The notes: generated from the sequence alone by a model not told the origin. 22,401 nt of DNA from Pseudomonadota bacterium (GCA_003242645.1 QGVC01000013.1:1-22401); one strand, 5' to 3'; positions 7,657 to 16,194 are shown, numbered from the stretch's first letter. Translations and numbers: made by a program.

Positions 7657-8670
7657 ATGGCGATGAGTGTGCGGAAGGCGAGGCACGCCGGCGTTGCAGC
7701 GGCTATCGCCGTTGCATGCGTTATGGCGCTCGCCGCTGACATCGGTTTCGCCCAATCAGGTCTGCAGCTCGACTATGGCATAGCCGACGGCCTGCGGCTG
7801 CGCGTGGTCATCCTGAACGCGGCTTCTCCGCCCGCAGCTCCTCCGACCGCGATCGAAGAATTGGAGACGGAGCCCGAGCGTGAGCTGATCTGGCGGCATA
7901 CGTTCGGAGCGGAGCGCCGAACCCCAGCGGTGCACAGCAAATCAGCGGCTCGGCAGCCGCTCCGTCTCAATGCGGATGTCGTCGTGCTCCACGGCGTAAG
8001 CAACGTGAATTCGGTGCGCCAGATGCTTCCGGCGCGCGACTATCACCTGCTGGTCTCACGACAAGTTTTGCGGCGCGGTGAGTCTCAGGTTGCGACAACA
8101 GCCATTGCCGTCCGTCGGGACTCTGGCCTCCGCGTCATCGCCCAGGATCATCTGCTGCAATTGGCAGAAGTTTCGGAGAATTCGAGTACCCCACTTGCAG
8201 CCGGCACCGCAGCGCGACTCCACGCATCCAGCGGGTCTCTCTGGGTGTTGGCACTCGACCTTGCGCAGTGCTCCGCCGAAATGCCGAAGGACGATGCCTG
8301 CGAAGCCGCAAGCCGGCAGCTCGCCGCCATTGAGGATTGGGCGACGCAACGGATGAAGGAAGGCGAGCCTGTGATCATCGGAGGCAGGTTTCACACCGCT
8401 CTGACCCAAACGAGCTTGCCAAGCCAGCTCCGCAAGCTCTCACGCTTTCCGGGCTTCGAGCCGACCGGTCGCGATTGTGCGACCGACGATGGTCAAATAG
8501 ACTCGGCGTACGTTCTCGCTTCGCCTGGCTTCCGCTTCGATCAGATCGGGCTCAACGGCCGCTTCGAGCCGGTGAATGAAAAAGCCCCCGAAAAGGGCTG
8601 CCTGATGATCGTCGAGGCCGACCTTCGCTCTTCCTGGGCCCAAACCATCATACGTGCTGCCCACCATTGA
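7657..8670 (+). CDS. Exported endonuclease/exonuclease/phosphatase-like protein with degenerate active site
   Basis: This is a 337-residue protein from the ATG at 7657 (GGGG just upstream; an ATG at 7663 is equally possible, and an upstream in-frame ATG at 7597 would bury the signal peptide). A signal peptide is clear: basic start SVRKARH, hydrophobic core, and likely cleavage near GFAQ (about residue 33). The rest follows the outline of the EEP fold: ADVVVLHGVSN (107-117), ARDYHLLVSRQ (126-136), TAIAVRRDSG (148-157), LWVLALDL (195-202), GEPVIIGGRFHT (236-247) and GQIDSAYV (279-286). The residues that normally bind metal and catalyse are replaced: Glu of the first motif, Asp-Asn of GDFN (here GRFH) and Asp-His of the terminal SDH (here KGC). 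It may be a binding protein rather than an enzyme. The fold call is by eye only. Confidence 0.65.
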   Translation: MAMSVRKARHAGVAAAIAVACVMALAADIGFAQSGLQLDYGIADGLRLRVVILNAASPPAAPPTAIEELETEPERELIWRHTFGAERRTPAVHSKSAARQPLRLNADVVVLHGVSNVNSVRQMLPARDYHLLVSRQVLRRGESQVATTAIAVRRDSGLRVIAQDHLLQLAEVSENSSTPLAAGTAARLHASSGSLWVLALDLAQCSAEMPKDDACEAASRQLAAIEDWATQRMKEGEPVIIGGRFHTALTQTSLPSQLRKLSRFPGFEPTGRDCATDDGQIDSAYVLASPGFRFDQIGLNGRFEPVNEKAPEKGCLMIVEADLRSSWAQTIIRAAHH

Positions 8671-9406
8671 TGTGCAGCTCGGCCCCGTTCACGTAGCTCG
8701 ACTGCTCCGTGCACAGGAAGTAGATGGCCTTGGCGACCTCCTCCGGCTCGCCGAGGCGCCTGAGCGGAATCTGCTCACGGACGATCTTGTCGGTGCCGGG
8801 CGAGAGAATGGACGTGTCGATCTCGCCAGGGGAGATGGCGTTCACGCGAATGCCCCGCGGACCGAAATCATGAGCCATTTCGCGCGTCAGCGCCGCCAGC
8901 GCCGCCTTGGACGTCGCGTAAGCCGCGCCGGCAAACGGGTGCACGCGGCTGCCGGCGATCGAGGTCACATTCACGACGGCGCCCTTTGCCCGCTCCAGCT
9001 CTTCGATCAACCCGCGGGCCAGCATGATCGGGGCAAAGAAATTCACCTGAAATACCGTCTGCCAGTCCTCCAGCGAGGTTTCGATGGTGCCGAGGCGGCT
9101 GCCTCCCGGCCCCTTGGGGCTGATGCCAGCATTGTTGACGAGGGCGTTGAGCCGCGACCCTTGCGCCTCCAGCCGCCGGCGCATTTCGGCAATGGCCCGG
9201 CGCGTATCCTCAGGATCGGAAAGATCGACCTGGATATGGTCCTCCGGCCCCATCTCCCAGGGGCAGTTCTCCGGGAACGGCTGCCGCGAGCAGGTGATCA
9301 CGCGCCACCCAGCGGAGGCGAATCGCTTGACGGTCGCATGCCCGATCCCGCGCGAGGCGCCGGTCAGGATCAGGGTCTTTCGCTCGGCATTGCTGGTTAC
9401 GGGCAT
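8648..9406 (-). CDS. SDR-family oxidoreductase
   Basis: This is a short-chain dehydrogenase/reductase of 252 residues counted from the ATG at 9404-9406 (MPVTSNAERK). A GTG ten codons upstream (9436) is possible but adds residues unlike the family. The cofactor motif is TGASRGIG, followed by LVNNAGIS, then the catalytic Ser in NVTSIAGS and the YxxxK pair in YATSK. It ends with the C-terminal NGAELHINGGQHV seen in 'classical' SDRs. The substrate is unknown; many members reduce 3-oxoacyl groups or oxidise sugars and alcohols. Its last 23 bases overlap the convergent EEP-like gene. It lies 117 bases downstream of pdxH on the same strand and may be co-transcribed with it. Confidence 0.9.
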   Translation of the reverse strand: MPVTSNAERKTLILTGASRGIGHATVKRFASAGWRVITCSRQPFPENCPWEMGPEDHIQVDLSDPEDTRRAIAEMRRRLEAQGSRLNALVNNAGISPKGPGGSRLGTIETSLEDWQTVFQVNFFAPIMLARGLIEELERAKGAVVNVTSIAGSRVHPFAGAAYATSKAALAALTREMAHDFGPRGIRVNAISPGEIDTSILSPGTDKIVREQIPLRRLGEPEEVAKAIYFLCTEQSSYVNGAELHINGGQHV

Positions 9407-9523
9407 GGTGTCACAGCATCCATGAACAACGACCACGAGCTTCGGATGTGCGTTGCAGCATAGCCGAAATCAATGCGGCAAGGCACAAGTTTAGGGCCGG
9501 CGCCTCCCCTCGCCCGGTTGCGC

Positions 9524-10180
9524 TCAGGGATAAAGGCGCGTCTTCACCCACGGCTCTGCCGGTCCTGTGCGCCGAAACTGCACCCGATCATGCAGCCGGA
9601 ATGGCCGGTCGTGCCAGAACTCCATTTCCAGTGGCACCACGCGAAACCCTGACCAATACGGCGGGCGTGGAATTTCCCCGACCGCGTACTTGGCCGTATA
9701 GAACGCAACGGCCTTCTCCAGCGCAAAGCGGCTTTCGAGCGGCCGGGATTGCGCACTGGCCCAGGCTCCGATGCGGCTGCCGCGTGGGCGGGTGGCGAAA
9801 TAGGCGTCGGCCTCCTCCGGCGCCACAGGCGAAACCACTCCGCGCACGCGCACCTGCCGCCGAAGGCTCTTCCAGTGAAAGCAGAGCGCGGCTTTTCCCG
9901 AGGTCAGCAGCTCGCGCCCCTTGGTGCTCTCGAAGTTCGTGAAAAACACAAACCCGCGATCTTCGCGATCGGGCTTATCGACACCCTTGAGCAGCACCAT
10001 GCGCACGTTGGGCATGCCGTCCGCATCGACGGTCGCCAGAGCCATGGCATTCGGATCGTTGGGCTCGTGCTTGGTCGCGTCTTGGAGCCAATCTTCGAAC
10101 AGCGCGAACGGCTCTTCCGCGGCGGTGAAGTCCCCTGCCTGCGGGCCCGCGTAATAATCCGGCTTGAATGTATCGGCCAT
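9524..10180 (-). CDS. pdxH: Pyridoxamine/pyridoxine 5'-phosphate oxidase (PdxH)
   Basis: This FMN-dependent oxidase converts pyridoxine or pyridoxamine 5'-phosphate to the active cofactor PLP, in both de novo synthesis and salvage. The 218-residue product matches the family over its full length: [27 protein letters not shown] (FMN site), [42 protein letters not shown], and the C-terminal signature around [13 protein letters not shown] ending WVKTRLYP. The ATG at 10178-10180 has only a weak upstream GAG. It is divergent from a small exported surface-antigen-like gene, an arrangement I recall from other Rhizobiales genomes. Several PLP-linked enzymes lie nearby, but nothing suggests a dedicated link. 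Confidence 0.96.
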   Translation of the reverse strand: MADTFKPDYYAGPQAGDFTAAEEPFALFEDWLQDATKHEPNDPNAMALATVDADGMPNVRMVLLKGVDKPDREDRGFVFFTNFESTKGRELLTSGKAALCFHWKSLRRQVRVRGVVSPVAPEEADAYFATRPRGSRIGAWASAQSRPLESRFALEKAVAFYTAKYAVGEIPRPPYWSGFRVVPLEMEFWHDRPFRLHDRVQFRRTGPAEPWVKTRLYP

Positions 10181-10257
10181 ACGTTTCGCTCACGATCTCA
10201 ACCGGGCCGGAAGGAACAAGCGTTGACGTCCTCTTAACCCAGCTGCGGCATGCTTGA

Positions 10258-10271
10258 GGGTACGAGTACCC
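10258..10271. promoter_or_regulatory. Palindrome in the divergent pdxH / surface-antigen intergenic region
   Basis: GGGTAC, two bases (GA), then GTACCC forms a perfect six-base inverted repeat; the flanks GA and CTC extend it imperfectly. It sits 78 bases from the pdxH start and about 44 bases before the small exported protein. It could be an operator or a short hairpin in the leader of the plus-strand gene. I cannot assign a regulator, and no clear -35/-10 pair is visible. Confidence 0.35.
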
Positions 10272-10314
10272 CTCTCGCAAAGTGGGGTCCAGTCAGTTCG
10301 AGTACGAGTCGGTC

Positions 10315-10761
10315 ATGATGCGTAACCTTGTCAGCGCAGGTTTTCGCGCTGCGACTGGACTGATGGCGATCCTCCTGCCGATCACGGCAGCTGCCGCTGA
10401 TCCCGAATCTGGGAAGACGGGACACTCCGGCCCGACATGCTCTTGCCCCGACCTGCGGACGAGGCCTGCCCCGAATGCCGGCAATCCGCTTGCCAACTTC
10501 TCCCTGAATGACATCGACGAAATAGCGACGCTGAACGCCCTCCACATCGGCCTTACCGAGGTGCCGGACGGCGGCAACTTCGTCTGGCAGCGCTCGCACG
10601 GCCGGCTGAGCGGAAGCGTGCGGCCCGTCTTCTCCTTCAAGAAGAGCAACGGCGAAGTCTGCCGCCACGTCATCGTAACGCTCCGGTCCGGTCACATGAC
10701 CCGGACGGTCGAAGGCGCTGCCTGCCGAGGCCCGGACGGCCGGTGGGTGCTCGAGGGCTAA
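10315..10761 (+). CDS. Small exported protein with a C-terminal surface-antigen (RT0821/Lpp0805-like) domain
   Basis: This is a 148-residue protein from the ATG at 10315 (a second ATG follows directly; an upstream in-frame GTG at 10282 would displace the signal peptide). Residues 1-28 form a signal peptide with probable cleavage after ITAAAA. A Pro- and Cys-containing stretch (TCSCPD) follows, then a domain of about 90 residues. Its C-terminal half (WQRSHGRLSGSVRP, GEVCRHVIVTL, GAACRGPDGRWVLE) matches the pattern of alphaproteobacterial 17-kDa surface-antigen-type proteins, where a CR...ACRxPDGxW element is conserved. The function of this domain is not established. Two of its cysteines are likely to form a periplasmic disulfide. 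It is divergent from pdxH. Confidence 0.7.
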   Translation: MMRNLVSAGFRAATGLMAILLPITAAAADPESGKTGHSGPTCSCPDLRTRPAPNAGNPLANFSLNDIDEIATLNALHIGLTEVPDGGNFVWQRSHGRLSGSVRPVFSFKKSNGEVCRHVIVTLRSGHMTRTVEGAACRGPDGRWVLEG

Positions 10762-10875
10762 GGCTCCACCGCTGGCCGGACTATCGCTCTCGCCAAGAGC
10801 AACCCGGATCTGCTAGAGCCCTGGGCGCACTTCGTTGCGACCAGGAAATCCGCGGCAGACCGGGGGAATAAGCGC

Positions 10876-11769
10876 GTGTCAGAGTGGCTCTGGGCCATCT
10901 TCACTGTTCTTGCGGCCGGAGGACAGACGCTCCGCAATGCCATGCAAAAGGAGCTGACCGCCACTCTTGGCACGGTCGGCGCAACGCACGTGCGGTTTCT
11001 GTTCGGGCTGCCGTTCGGCCTGCTTTTCCTTACGCTGGTGTTACTGGCCACCGGGCAGCCGATTCCACCGCTCAATGCCGCTATGGTGGCGTGGACGGCG
11101 GGCTCCGCGCTCGCCCAGATTTGCGGCACCGCCCTGTTGCTCGCGGCGATGCGCGAGCGATCGTTCGTGGTGACGATCACCTTATCGAAAACCGAGCCGG
11201 TGCAAGTTGCGATTTTCGGGCTCGTCTTCCTCGGTGACCAGCTCTCGCTGGGTCTGGTCGTTGCGATCATCATCGCCACGGTCGGTGTGGTCATGATGTC
11301 CTGGCCACCTCGGTCCGTTGCAGCAACCCTCTCCTGGCAGTCGGCTGCGCTAGGAATTGCATCTGGCGGCATGTTCGCGCTCGCCGCCGTCGGCTTTCGC
11401 GGCGGCATCATGGCGCTCGAGGCGGATAACTTCGTCCTTGCCGCGTCGACGACGCTGGCGCTCGGGCTCATCATTCAGACGCTGGTGCTGTCGCTCTACC
11501 TGTACGTGGCTGAGCGCGAAAATCTGTTCGCCATTTTCCGTGCCTGGCGCCCATCCTTGACGGCGGGCTTCATGGGTGCCTTCGCCTCGCAGATGTGGTT
11601 CCTCGCGTTCGCGGTGGAGAGTGCCGCCAAGGTGCGCACGCTCGGGCTCGTCGAGATCCTGTTCGCGCAGGTGGTCTCGCGGCAGATGTTCAAGCAGAGC
11701 CTCGCCTCGCGCGAAGCTATCGGGATTGCACTGATCGTCGTCGGAGTCGTGCTGCTGTTGAACGTTTGA
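10876..11769 (+). CDS. DMT-superfamily transporter (EamA-type)
   Basis: This is a 297-residue inner-membrane protein with about ten hydrophobic helices arranged as two repeated five-helix units, the layout of EamA/RhaT-type drug/metabolite transporters. The first unit begins at the N-terminus (WLWAIFTVLAAGGQTLRNA); the second begins near residue 150 (SAALGIASGGMFALAAVGF). The start is the GTG at 10876 with GGGGGA ten bases upstream. Members export amino acids, nucleosides or other small metabolites, and the substrate cannot be read here. It faces the DadA-like gene with only 27 bases between the two stop codons. Confidence 0.85.
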   Translation: MSEWLWAIFTVLAAGGQTLRNAMQKELTATLGTVGATHVRFLFGLPFGLLFLTLVLLATGQPIPPLNAAMVAWTAGSALAQICGTALLLAAMRERSFVVTITLSKTEPVQVAIFGLVFLGDQLSLGLVVAIIIATVGVVMMSWPPRSVAATLSWQSAALGIASGGMFALAAVGFRGGIMALEADNFVLAASTTLALGLIIQTLVLSLYLYVAERENLFAIFRAWRPSLTAGFMGAFASQMWFLAFAVESAAKVRTLGLVEILFAQVVSRQMFKQSLASREAIGIALIVVGVVLLLNV

Positions 11770-11796
11770 AGCCCAACAAACGACTTCGTTGAGCGC

Positions 11797-13032
11797 TTAG
11801 AACCTGTCGATGCGGTAAGGTGCCGGATCGATGAAGGGCTTGGCGCCCATGACAAGCTCCGCCACGAGCCGCCCCGTCGTCGAAGCCGTGGACAGCCCCA
11901 GGTGACCGTGGCCGAAAGCGAAATAGACATTCCTCACGTGAGGGGAAGGACCGATCACCGGAACTGAGTCCGGCAGGCACGGCCGATGGCCCATCCAGCG
12001 GCTGACCTCCCCGCCACTTAGGCTAGGGAACATCCGCTTCCCTTGCTCCAAGAGCACGCTGGCGCGCTGGTAATCAGGCGGCGCATCGAGCCCCGCAAGC
12101 TCGACGGTGCCTGCGAACCGCAATCCCGCCTGCATCGGCGTCGCCATAAACCTCTTCTCGGCCCACATGATGGGCCGGCGCGGCGTGCAGCTCGGATCAC
12201 GCAGCATGGCGTGATAGCCGCGTTGCGTTTCAAGGGGCACCCTGTGGCCGAAATGGCGGGCGAGCTGATGAGACCACGCGCCGGCAGCAACCACCAGAAC
12301 ATCAACCGCATGCCGGCCTGCCGCCGTCACGACCGCCCGCGGCCTGTCGGCATCCATCTCGATGTCGAGCACGCGTTGAGCGAGAATGGTGCCGCCGTTA
12401 CGCCGCACACTGTCGGCTAGCGCCTGAACGAGCCCGAACGGGTCGATGCAATGACCGTGCTCCGGCAGCAGGATTCCCTTGGTGAAAAGCGGCGCCAGGT
12501 TCGGCTCGAGCTCGCGCAGCTCTTGCGAGGACAGAACCTCGATCCGCGCACCATGCCGGCGTCGCAGCTCCCAAGCAAAAGCGTCAGCCTGGTAGGCCGC
12601 TTCTGTCTCATAAACGTAAAGCTGGCCCTCCCGCCGGATGAGGCTCTCGGCTCCCGCTTCCTTCAGTAGAGGCTCGTAGCAATCAAAGACAGGGCGAAGC
12701 AGGGCTCTGAGTGCAGCAGCGCTGCGCTCCACTTCGCGCTTAGTGCTTGCCCGAACGAAGCGCATCAGCCACGGCGCCGCCCACGGCAGATAGGACCAGC
12801 GCACCACAAGCGGCGCCTTTGTGTCCGCGAGCCACTTCGGCACCTGCTTGAGAATACCCGGCGTGGCGACGGGCACGCAGGCCGTGGGGCTGAGCGCACC
12901 GGCGTTGCCGAAGGAACAGCTCCGCCCTGGCTCGATCGGGTCGAGCACAGTCACGCTGGCCCCCATGCGTTGCAGGTAGGCTGCAACGCACATCCCAATG
13001 ACACCGGCGCCGACGACAGTGACACTCCGCAT
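11797..13032 (-). CDS. DadA-like FAD-dependent D-amino-acid dehydrogenase/oxidase
   Basis: This is a 411-residue protein from the ATG at 13030-13032 (a TTG one codon upstream is less likely). The N-terminus carries the FAD-binding VTVVGAGVIG, then the DadA hallmark CSFGNAGALSP around residues 40-50. A substrate-binding domain follows, and the C-terminal flavin-contact region reads FAFGHGHLGLSTASTTGRL. DadA-type enzymes oxidatively deaminate D-amino acids and pass electrons to the respiratory chain; close relatives act on D-hydroxyproline or similar imino acids. The C-terminal GHGHLGLSTA differs from the E. coli DadA version, so the exact substrate is open and I give no symbol. Upstream TAAGG serves as a possible ribosome-binding site. 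The gene stands alone on its strand. Confidence 0.85.
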   Translation of the reverse strand: MRSVTVVGAGVIGMCVAAYLQRMGASVTVLDPIEPGRSCSFGNAGALSPTACVPVATPGILKQVPKWLADTKAPLVVRWSYLPWAAPWLMRFVRASTKREVERSAAALRALLRPVFDCYEPLLKEAGAESLIRREGQLYVYETEAAYQADAFAWELRRRHGARIEVLSSQELRELEPNLAPLFTKGILLPEHGHCIDPFGLVQALADSVRRNGGTILAQRVLDIEMDADRPRAVVTAAGRHAVDVLVVAAGAWSHQLARHFGHRVPLETQRGYHAMLRDPSCTPRRPIMWAEKRFMATPMQAGLRFAGTVELAGLDAPPDYQRASVLLEQGKRMFPSLSGGEVSRWMGHRPCLPDSVPVIGPSPHVRNVYFAFGHGHLGLSTASTTGRLVAELVMGAKPFIDPAPYRIDRF

Positions 13033-13110
13033 CAAGTTACAGCCTTACGCCTCCGCGCCTTCGAGCTTGTCGCTGGCGAAGAGCTTGGCTGATCGCACTT
13101 GAGTTGTCAG

Positions 13111-13827
13111 CTACTTAAACGGCCCATAGGTCTCGGCCGGCCGGTAGTCATGGCCAATGATGAACTTTACGCCGAACCGGAAGAGGTGCTGATCGACGTC
13201 GAACTCATTTCGAATGGTCGACACGACTTCTTCGCCATCGAGGAAGTCGAATGTCTCGTCGGACGTGAACGTGTCGTAGCTGACGAAGAGGTATTCGCCA
13301 AAGAAAACGATGCCGTGCCAATCCCACTCGACGCCGCCGCCGACCGTCCACCCGACCAGAGTGTCGGAGTCGCTGAATCGCACGCCGGTTGCCGGGCTCA
13401 CGAGACCATCGTAGTCGACACCCAGAAAGGCCACTCCTGCCGTGCCGTAGAGCATCAGGGCCGGACTGACGTAACCACCGACACGTCCACGGATGCTCGC
13501 CATGAAATTGGTGCTGAGCTCCCGTTGTCCGCGTTCGGCGTCCGCCGAATCGATGCCGATGTCGCCTTCGATCCCCAGGATGAGCCCATTCTGGAACAGG
13601 TAGTCGTATCCGAAGGTGACACCACCACCGAAGGAGGTGTCCGAGGCCGACCCTCTCGCCTCGATTGGCCTGTCGATGTCCAAGTCCGTGTTGGCAACCT
13701 GGCCAAAGACGCCGAACCTCAGCAGGCCGGCACCGTCGTAGTTCTGTGCTCGAGCTTGTCCCGAGACCAAGGCAGCCAAGCAGAACAGGAGAGCAGCCGA
13801 GGCACGGGCGATGGCATTTGCCGTCAT
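13111..13827 (-). CDS. Outer-membrane beta-barrel protein (Omp25/Omp31-like)
   Basis: This 238-residue protein has a clear signal peptide (residues 1-27, ending GQARA before QNYDG). The mature part is rich in alternating hydrophobic and polar strands with Gly and aromatic residues, typical of the small eight-stranded barrels common in Rhizobiales: FGYDYLFQNGLILGIEGDIGI, SIRGRVGGYVSPALMLYGTAGVAF, WTVGGGVEWDW and FFGEYLFVSYD. The last strand appears to be HLFRFGVKFIIG. A further 13 residues (HDYRPAETYGPFK) extend beyond it, whereas most such barrels end at an aromatic residue used for BAM recognition. AGAGGA lies upstream of the ATG. Function is probably structural or a minor porin; no substrate can be inferred. 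Confidence 0.85.
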   Translation of the reverse strand: MTANAIARASAALLFCLAALVSGQARAQNYDGAGLLRFGVFGQVANTDLDIDRPIEARGSASDTSFGGGVTFGYDYLFQNGLILGIEGDIGIDSADAERGQRELSTNFMASIRGRVGGYVSPALMLYGTAGVAFLGVDYDGLVSPATGVRFSDSDTLVGWTVGGGVEWDWHGIVFFGEYLFVSYDTFTSDETFDFLDGEEVVSTIRNEFDVDQHLFRFGVKFIIGHDYRPAETYGPFK

Positions 13828-13936
13828 GACCGTCCGTCCTCTTCGTGTGCGCTGGTGCAGGAACGCGCCGGCGACTCGCTCGGGAATGCTACCACAGGTT
13901 GCGGCTTCGGAAATTTACCCGCCGTTAAGCGAATTG

Positions 13937-13952
13937 AAAAAGTGCGAGCACT
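13937..13952 (-). terminator. Possible weak terminator after gor
   Basis: Read on the minus strand just past the gor stop codon, AGTGC-TC-GCACT is followed by a run of T (13941 down to 13937). The stem is short (about four or five pairs with a tight loop), so termination would be modest. The position, between gor and the downstream outer-membrane protein gene, is right for an intrinsic terminator. Confidence 0.4.
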
Positions 13953-13962
13953 GTGGCGTTTG

Positions 13963-15345
13963 CTACTCGGCCGCGGCGCTGGGCGGCACCCACTTCTCGC
14001 GCATGGTCACCAGCTCCTCGGCGGCGGTGGGATGCAAGGCGATGGTCGAATCGAAGTCAGCCTTGGTTGCACCGACTTGCAGAGCAATGGCCGCCATTTG
14101 CACGATCTCTGCAGCATCGGGGCCGAGCACGTGCACGCCGAGAACCTTCTGGGTCGACCGGTCGACGACCAGCTTCATGAACATTCGCTCGTCGCGCCCG
14201 GCCAGGATGTTCTTCATCGGCCGGAACGAGGTCTTGTAGATGTCGATCGTATGCCCGGCAGCTATGGCATCGTGCTCTGACAGCCCCACCGTCGCAATCT
14301 CGGGCGTTGAAAACACTGCCGTGGGGACGATCCTATAGTCCACCCGCCAGGGCTTGTTGCCGAAGACCGTATCCGCAAAAGCATGCCCCTCGCGGATGGC
14401 CACGGGCGTGAGATTCACTCGATCCGTGACATCTCCGATCGCGTAGATGCTCGGCACGCTCGAGCGGCTGTCGGCATCGACCTTGATCTCGCCCCGCTCG
14501 CCCAGGGCGACGCCGACTTTGTGCAACCCAAGTCTCGCCGTATTGGGGCTACGGCCGATGGCGAACATGATCTGGTCGACCTCGAGAGCGGTGCCGTCGC
14601 TGAGGTTGCCGACGAGCCCCTTATCCGTGCGGTCGATGCGCCAGAAGGTGGTGTTCGTCAGCACTTGAATGCCGCGCTTGGTGTATGCCTCCATCAAGCC
14701 ATCGCGCAGGTCTTCGTCGAAGCCGCGTAGAAGCTTCGCGCCCCGGTAGACGAGCGTCGTCTCAACACCCAGCCCAGCGAAGATGCCGGCGAACTCCACC
14801 GCGATGTAGCTTCCGCCAGCGATGGCGATCCGGCGCGGAAGCTCCTTCAGGTGGAAGGCGTCGTTGGACGTGATGACGTGCTCGCAGCCCACCACCCGTG
14901 TGTCGATGTCCACGCTGGCCCCGGTGGCAATGAGGATGTACTCGGCCGTAACGGTACGGTTTTCCTTTACGAGCAGCACTTCGTGGGGGCCGGCCAGCTC
15001 TGCCCGCTGCTCGAAGATCGTAACACCCGCCTTTTCCAGAGTGCTCCGGTAAAGGCCTTCCAGGCGCGCGATTTCGCGGTCCTTGGCCTCGATCAGTTGA
15101 GCCCAGTCGAACGACGTCTCGCCGACCGACCAGCCGTATCCCTCCGCATCCTCGAACTCGTCCGCGAACCGGCTGGCGTACACCAGCAGCTTCTTCGGCA
15201 CGCAGCCGCGGATGACGCAGGTGCCGCCGAGCCGGTACTCTTCCGCGAGCGCAACCCGCGCGCCATGTCCTGCCGCGACCCGGGCCGCCCGCACCCCGCC
15301 CGAGCCGCCACCGATCACGAACAGGTCGAAGTCGAACTTGGTCAT
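13963..15345 (-). CDS. gor: Glutathione-disulfide reductase
   Basis: This cytosolic flavoenzyme reduces oxidised glutathione with NADPH. The 460-residue product has the FAD motif GGGSGG at 12-17, the redox-active disulfide GGTCVIRGC (Cys43, Cys48) and a second Rossmann motif around IAGGSYIAVEFAG. Arg201 and Arg207 follow at positions that bind the 2'-phosphate of NADPH in characterised reductases, which argues for NADPH over NADH. The C-terminal active-site His438 and Glu443 are present in LHPTAAEE. These features separate it from lipoamide dehydrogenase and mercuric reductase. The ATG at 15343-15345 has GGAA eight bases upstream. It lies 141 bases after rpiA on the same strand. NADPH from the pentose phosphate pathway links it loosely to rpiA. 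Confidence 0.96.
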   Translation of the reverse strand: MTKFDFDLFVIGGGSGGVRAARVAAGHGARVALAEEYRLGGTCVIRGCVPKKLLVYASRFADEFEDAEGYGWSVGETSFDWAQLIEAKDREIARLEGLYRSTLEKAGVTIFEQRAELAGPHEVLLVKENRTVTAEYILIATGASVDIDTRVVGCEHVITSNDAFHLKELPRRIAIAGGSYIAVEFAGIFAGLGVETTLVYRGAKLLRGFDEDLRDGLMEAYTKRGIQVLTNTTFWRIDRTDKGLVGNLSDGTALEVDQIMFAIGRSPNTARLGLHKVGVALGERGEIKVDADSRSSVPSIYAIGDVTDRVNLTPVAIREGHAFADTVFGNKPWRVDYRIVPTAVFSTPEIATVGLSEHDAIAAGHTIDIYKTSFRPMKNILAGRDERMFMKLVVDRSTQKVLGVHVLGPDAAEIVQMAAIALQVGATKADFDSTIALHPTAAEELVTMREKWVPPSAAAE

Positions 15346-15486
15346 GTCTTGTTCCGAGATTTGGAATAGTGCGCGGCGCTGCTGAAGCTTTCATGTGGCT
15401 TTGGCCGGCACCGAAAATTCGGATTGAGGCCGCAACGCGCGGGATAGCCAAATTGAAGGGAAGAAGTTTCGCAACAAAGCGCGCCT

Positions 15487-16194
15487 TTACTTGCTCTTCT
15501 TGTTCCCCTCGAGCACCTGCACGCCATCGTGGCCGGCAACAATGGCGAGGTCGGCGAGACCCAGGAACAATCCGTGCTCGACGACACCCGGAATGGTTTT
15601 CAGCACCTGATCGAGAACTTCCGGCTTCTCGATCCGGCCAAAGGCACAGTCGAAAATGTAATTGCCCCCGTCCGTTACGAACGGCTGGCCGTCGTAGCCC
15701 ATCCTGAGATGAACATGTCCTGTGTAGCCGGCGTCGGCTGCCAGCTCTTCGATCATCTTTCGCGTAGCCGCCACGCCGAAACGAACAACCTCCACAGGCA
15801 GGGGATAGGCTCCCAGCACCGGCACACGTTTTGAGGAATCAGCGACCACGATCATCCGCCTGGACGCTGCCGCGACGATCTTTTCCCTGAGCAGCGCCCC
15901 GCCACCGCCCTTGATGAGCCGCAGGGCGTCGTCGATCTCGTCAGCGCCATCGATGGTCAGATCGAGGACGGGATCCTCTTCAAGCGTCGTCAGGCGAATG
16001 CCGAGAGCCGCTGCCTGAGCCCGTGTCGCCTCGGACGTGGGGACCCCGATGATGTCGAGGCCCGCCTTCACCTTGGCGCCCAGCAGATCGATGAACTTGG
16101 ATGCCGTTGAGCCGGTGCCGAGCCCGAGCTTCATGCCGGGCTCGACAAACTCAAGGGCTTTCTCAGCGGCTTTGAGCTTCAGGGCGTCCGTCAT
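15487..16194 (-). CDS. rpiA: Ribose-5-phosphate isomerase A
   Basis: This enzyme interconverts ribose 5-phosphate and ribulose 5-phosphate in the non-oxidative pentose phosphate pathway. The 235-residue product shows the phosphate-binding GLGTGSTAS (24-32), the catalytic IDGADEID (Asp82 and Asp85), [11 protein letters not shown] with Lys95 and Glu104, [10 protein letters not shown], and the terminal [11 protein letters not shown]. All catalytic residues known from E. coli RpiA are present. The start codon overlaps the stop of gabD in an ATGA arrangement (16192-16196), so its translation is probably coupled to gabD. It is followed by gor after 141 bases. Confidence 0.97.
   Translation of the reverse strand: MTDALKLKAAEKALEFVEPGMKLGLGTGSTASKFIDLLGAKVKAGLDIIGVPTSEATRAQAAALGIRLTTLEEDPVLDLTIDGADEIDDALRLIKGGGGALLREKIVAAASRRMIVVADSSKRVPVLGAYPLPVEVVRFGVAATRKMIEELAADAGYTGHVHLRMGYDGQPFVTDGGNYIFDCAFGRIEKPEVLDQVLKTIPGVVEHGLFLGLADLAIVAGHDGVQVLEGNKKSK

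Noticed and set aside
10223..10251. Promoter with TTGACG as the -35 element upstream of the surface-antigen-like gene
   Set aside because: At 16-18 bases downstream no sequence resembles a -10 element, so the single hexamer is not enough.
11770..11796. Bidirectional terminator between the DMT transporter and the DadA-like gene
   Set aside because: CAACAAA and TTCGTTG can pair with one mismatch, but no T-run follows in either direction, so the evidence is too weak to list.
13099..14280. A 393-codon open frame on the plus strand
   Set aside because: It is antisense to the outer-membrane barrel and the end of gor, has low-complexity, charged composition without family features, and is explained by the GC-rich third positions of the genes beneath it.
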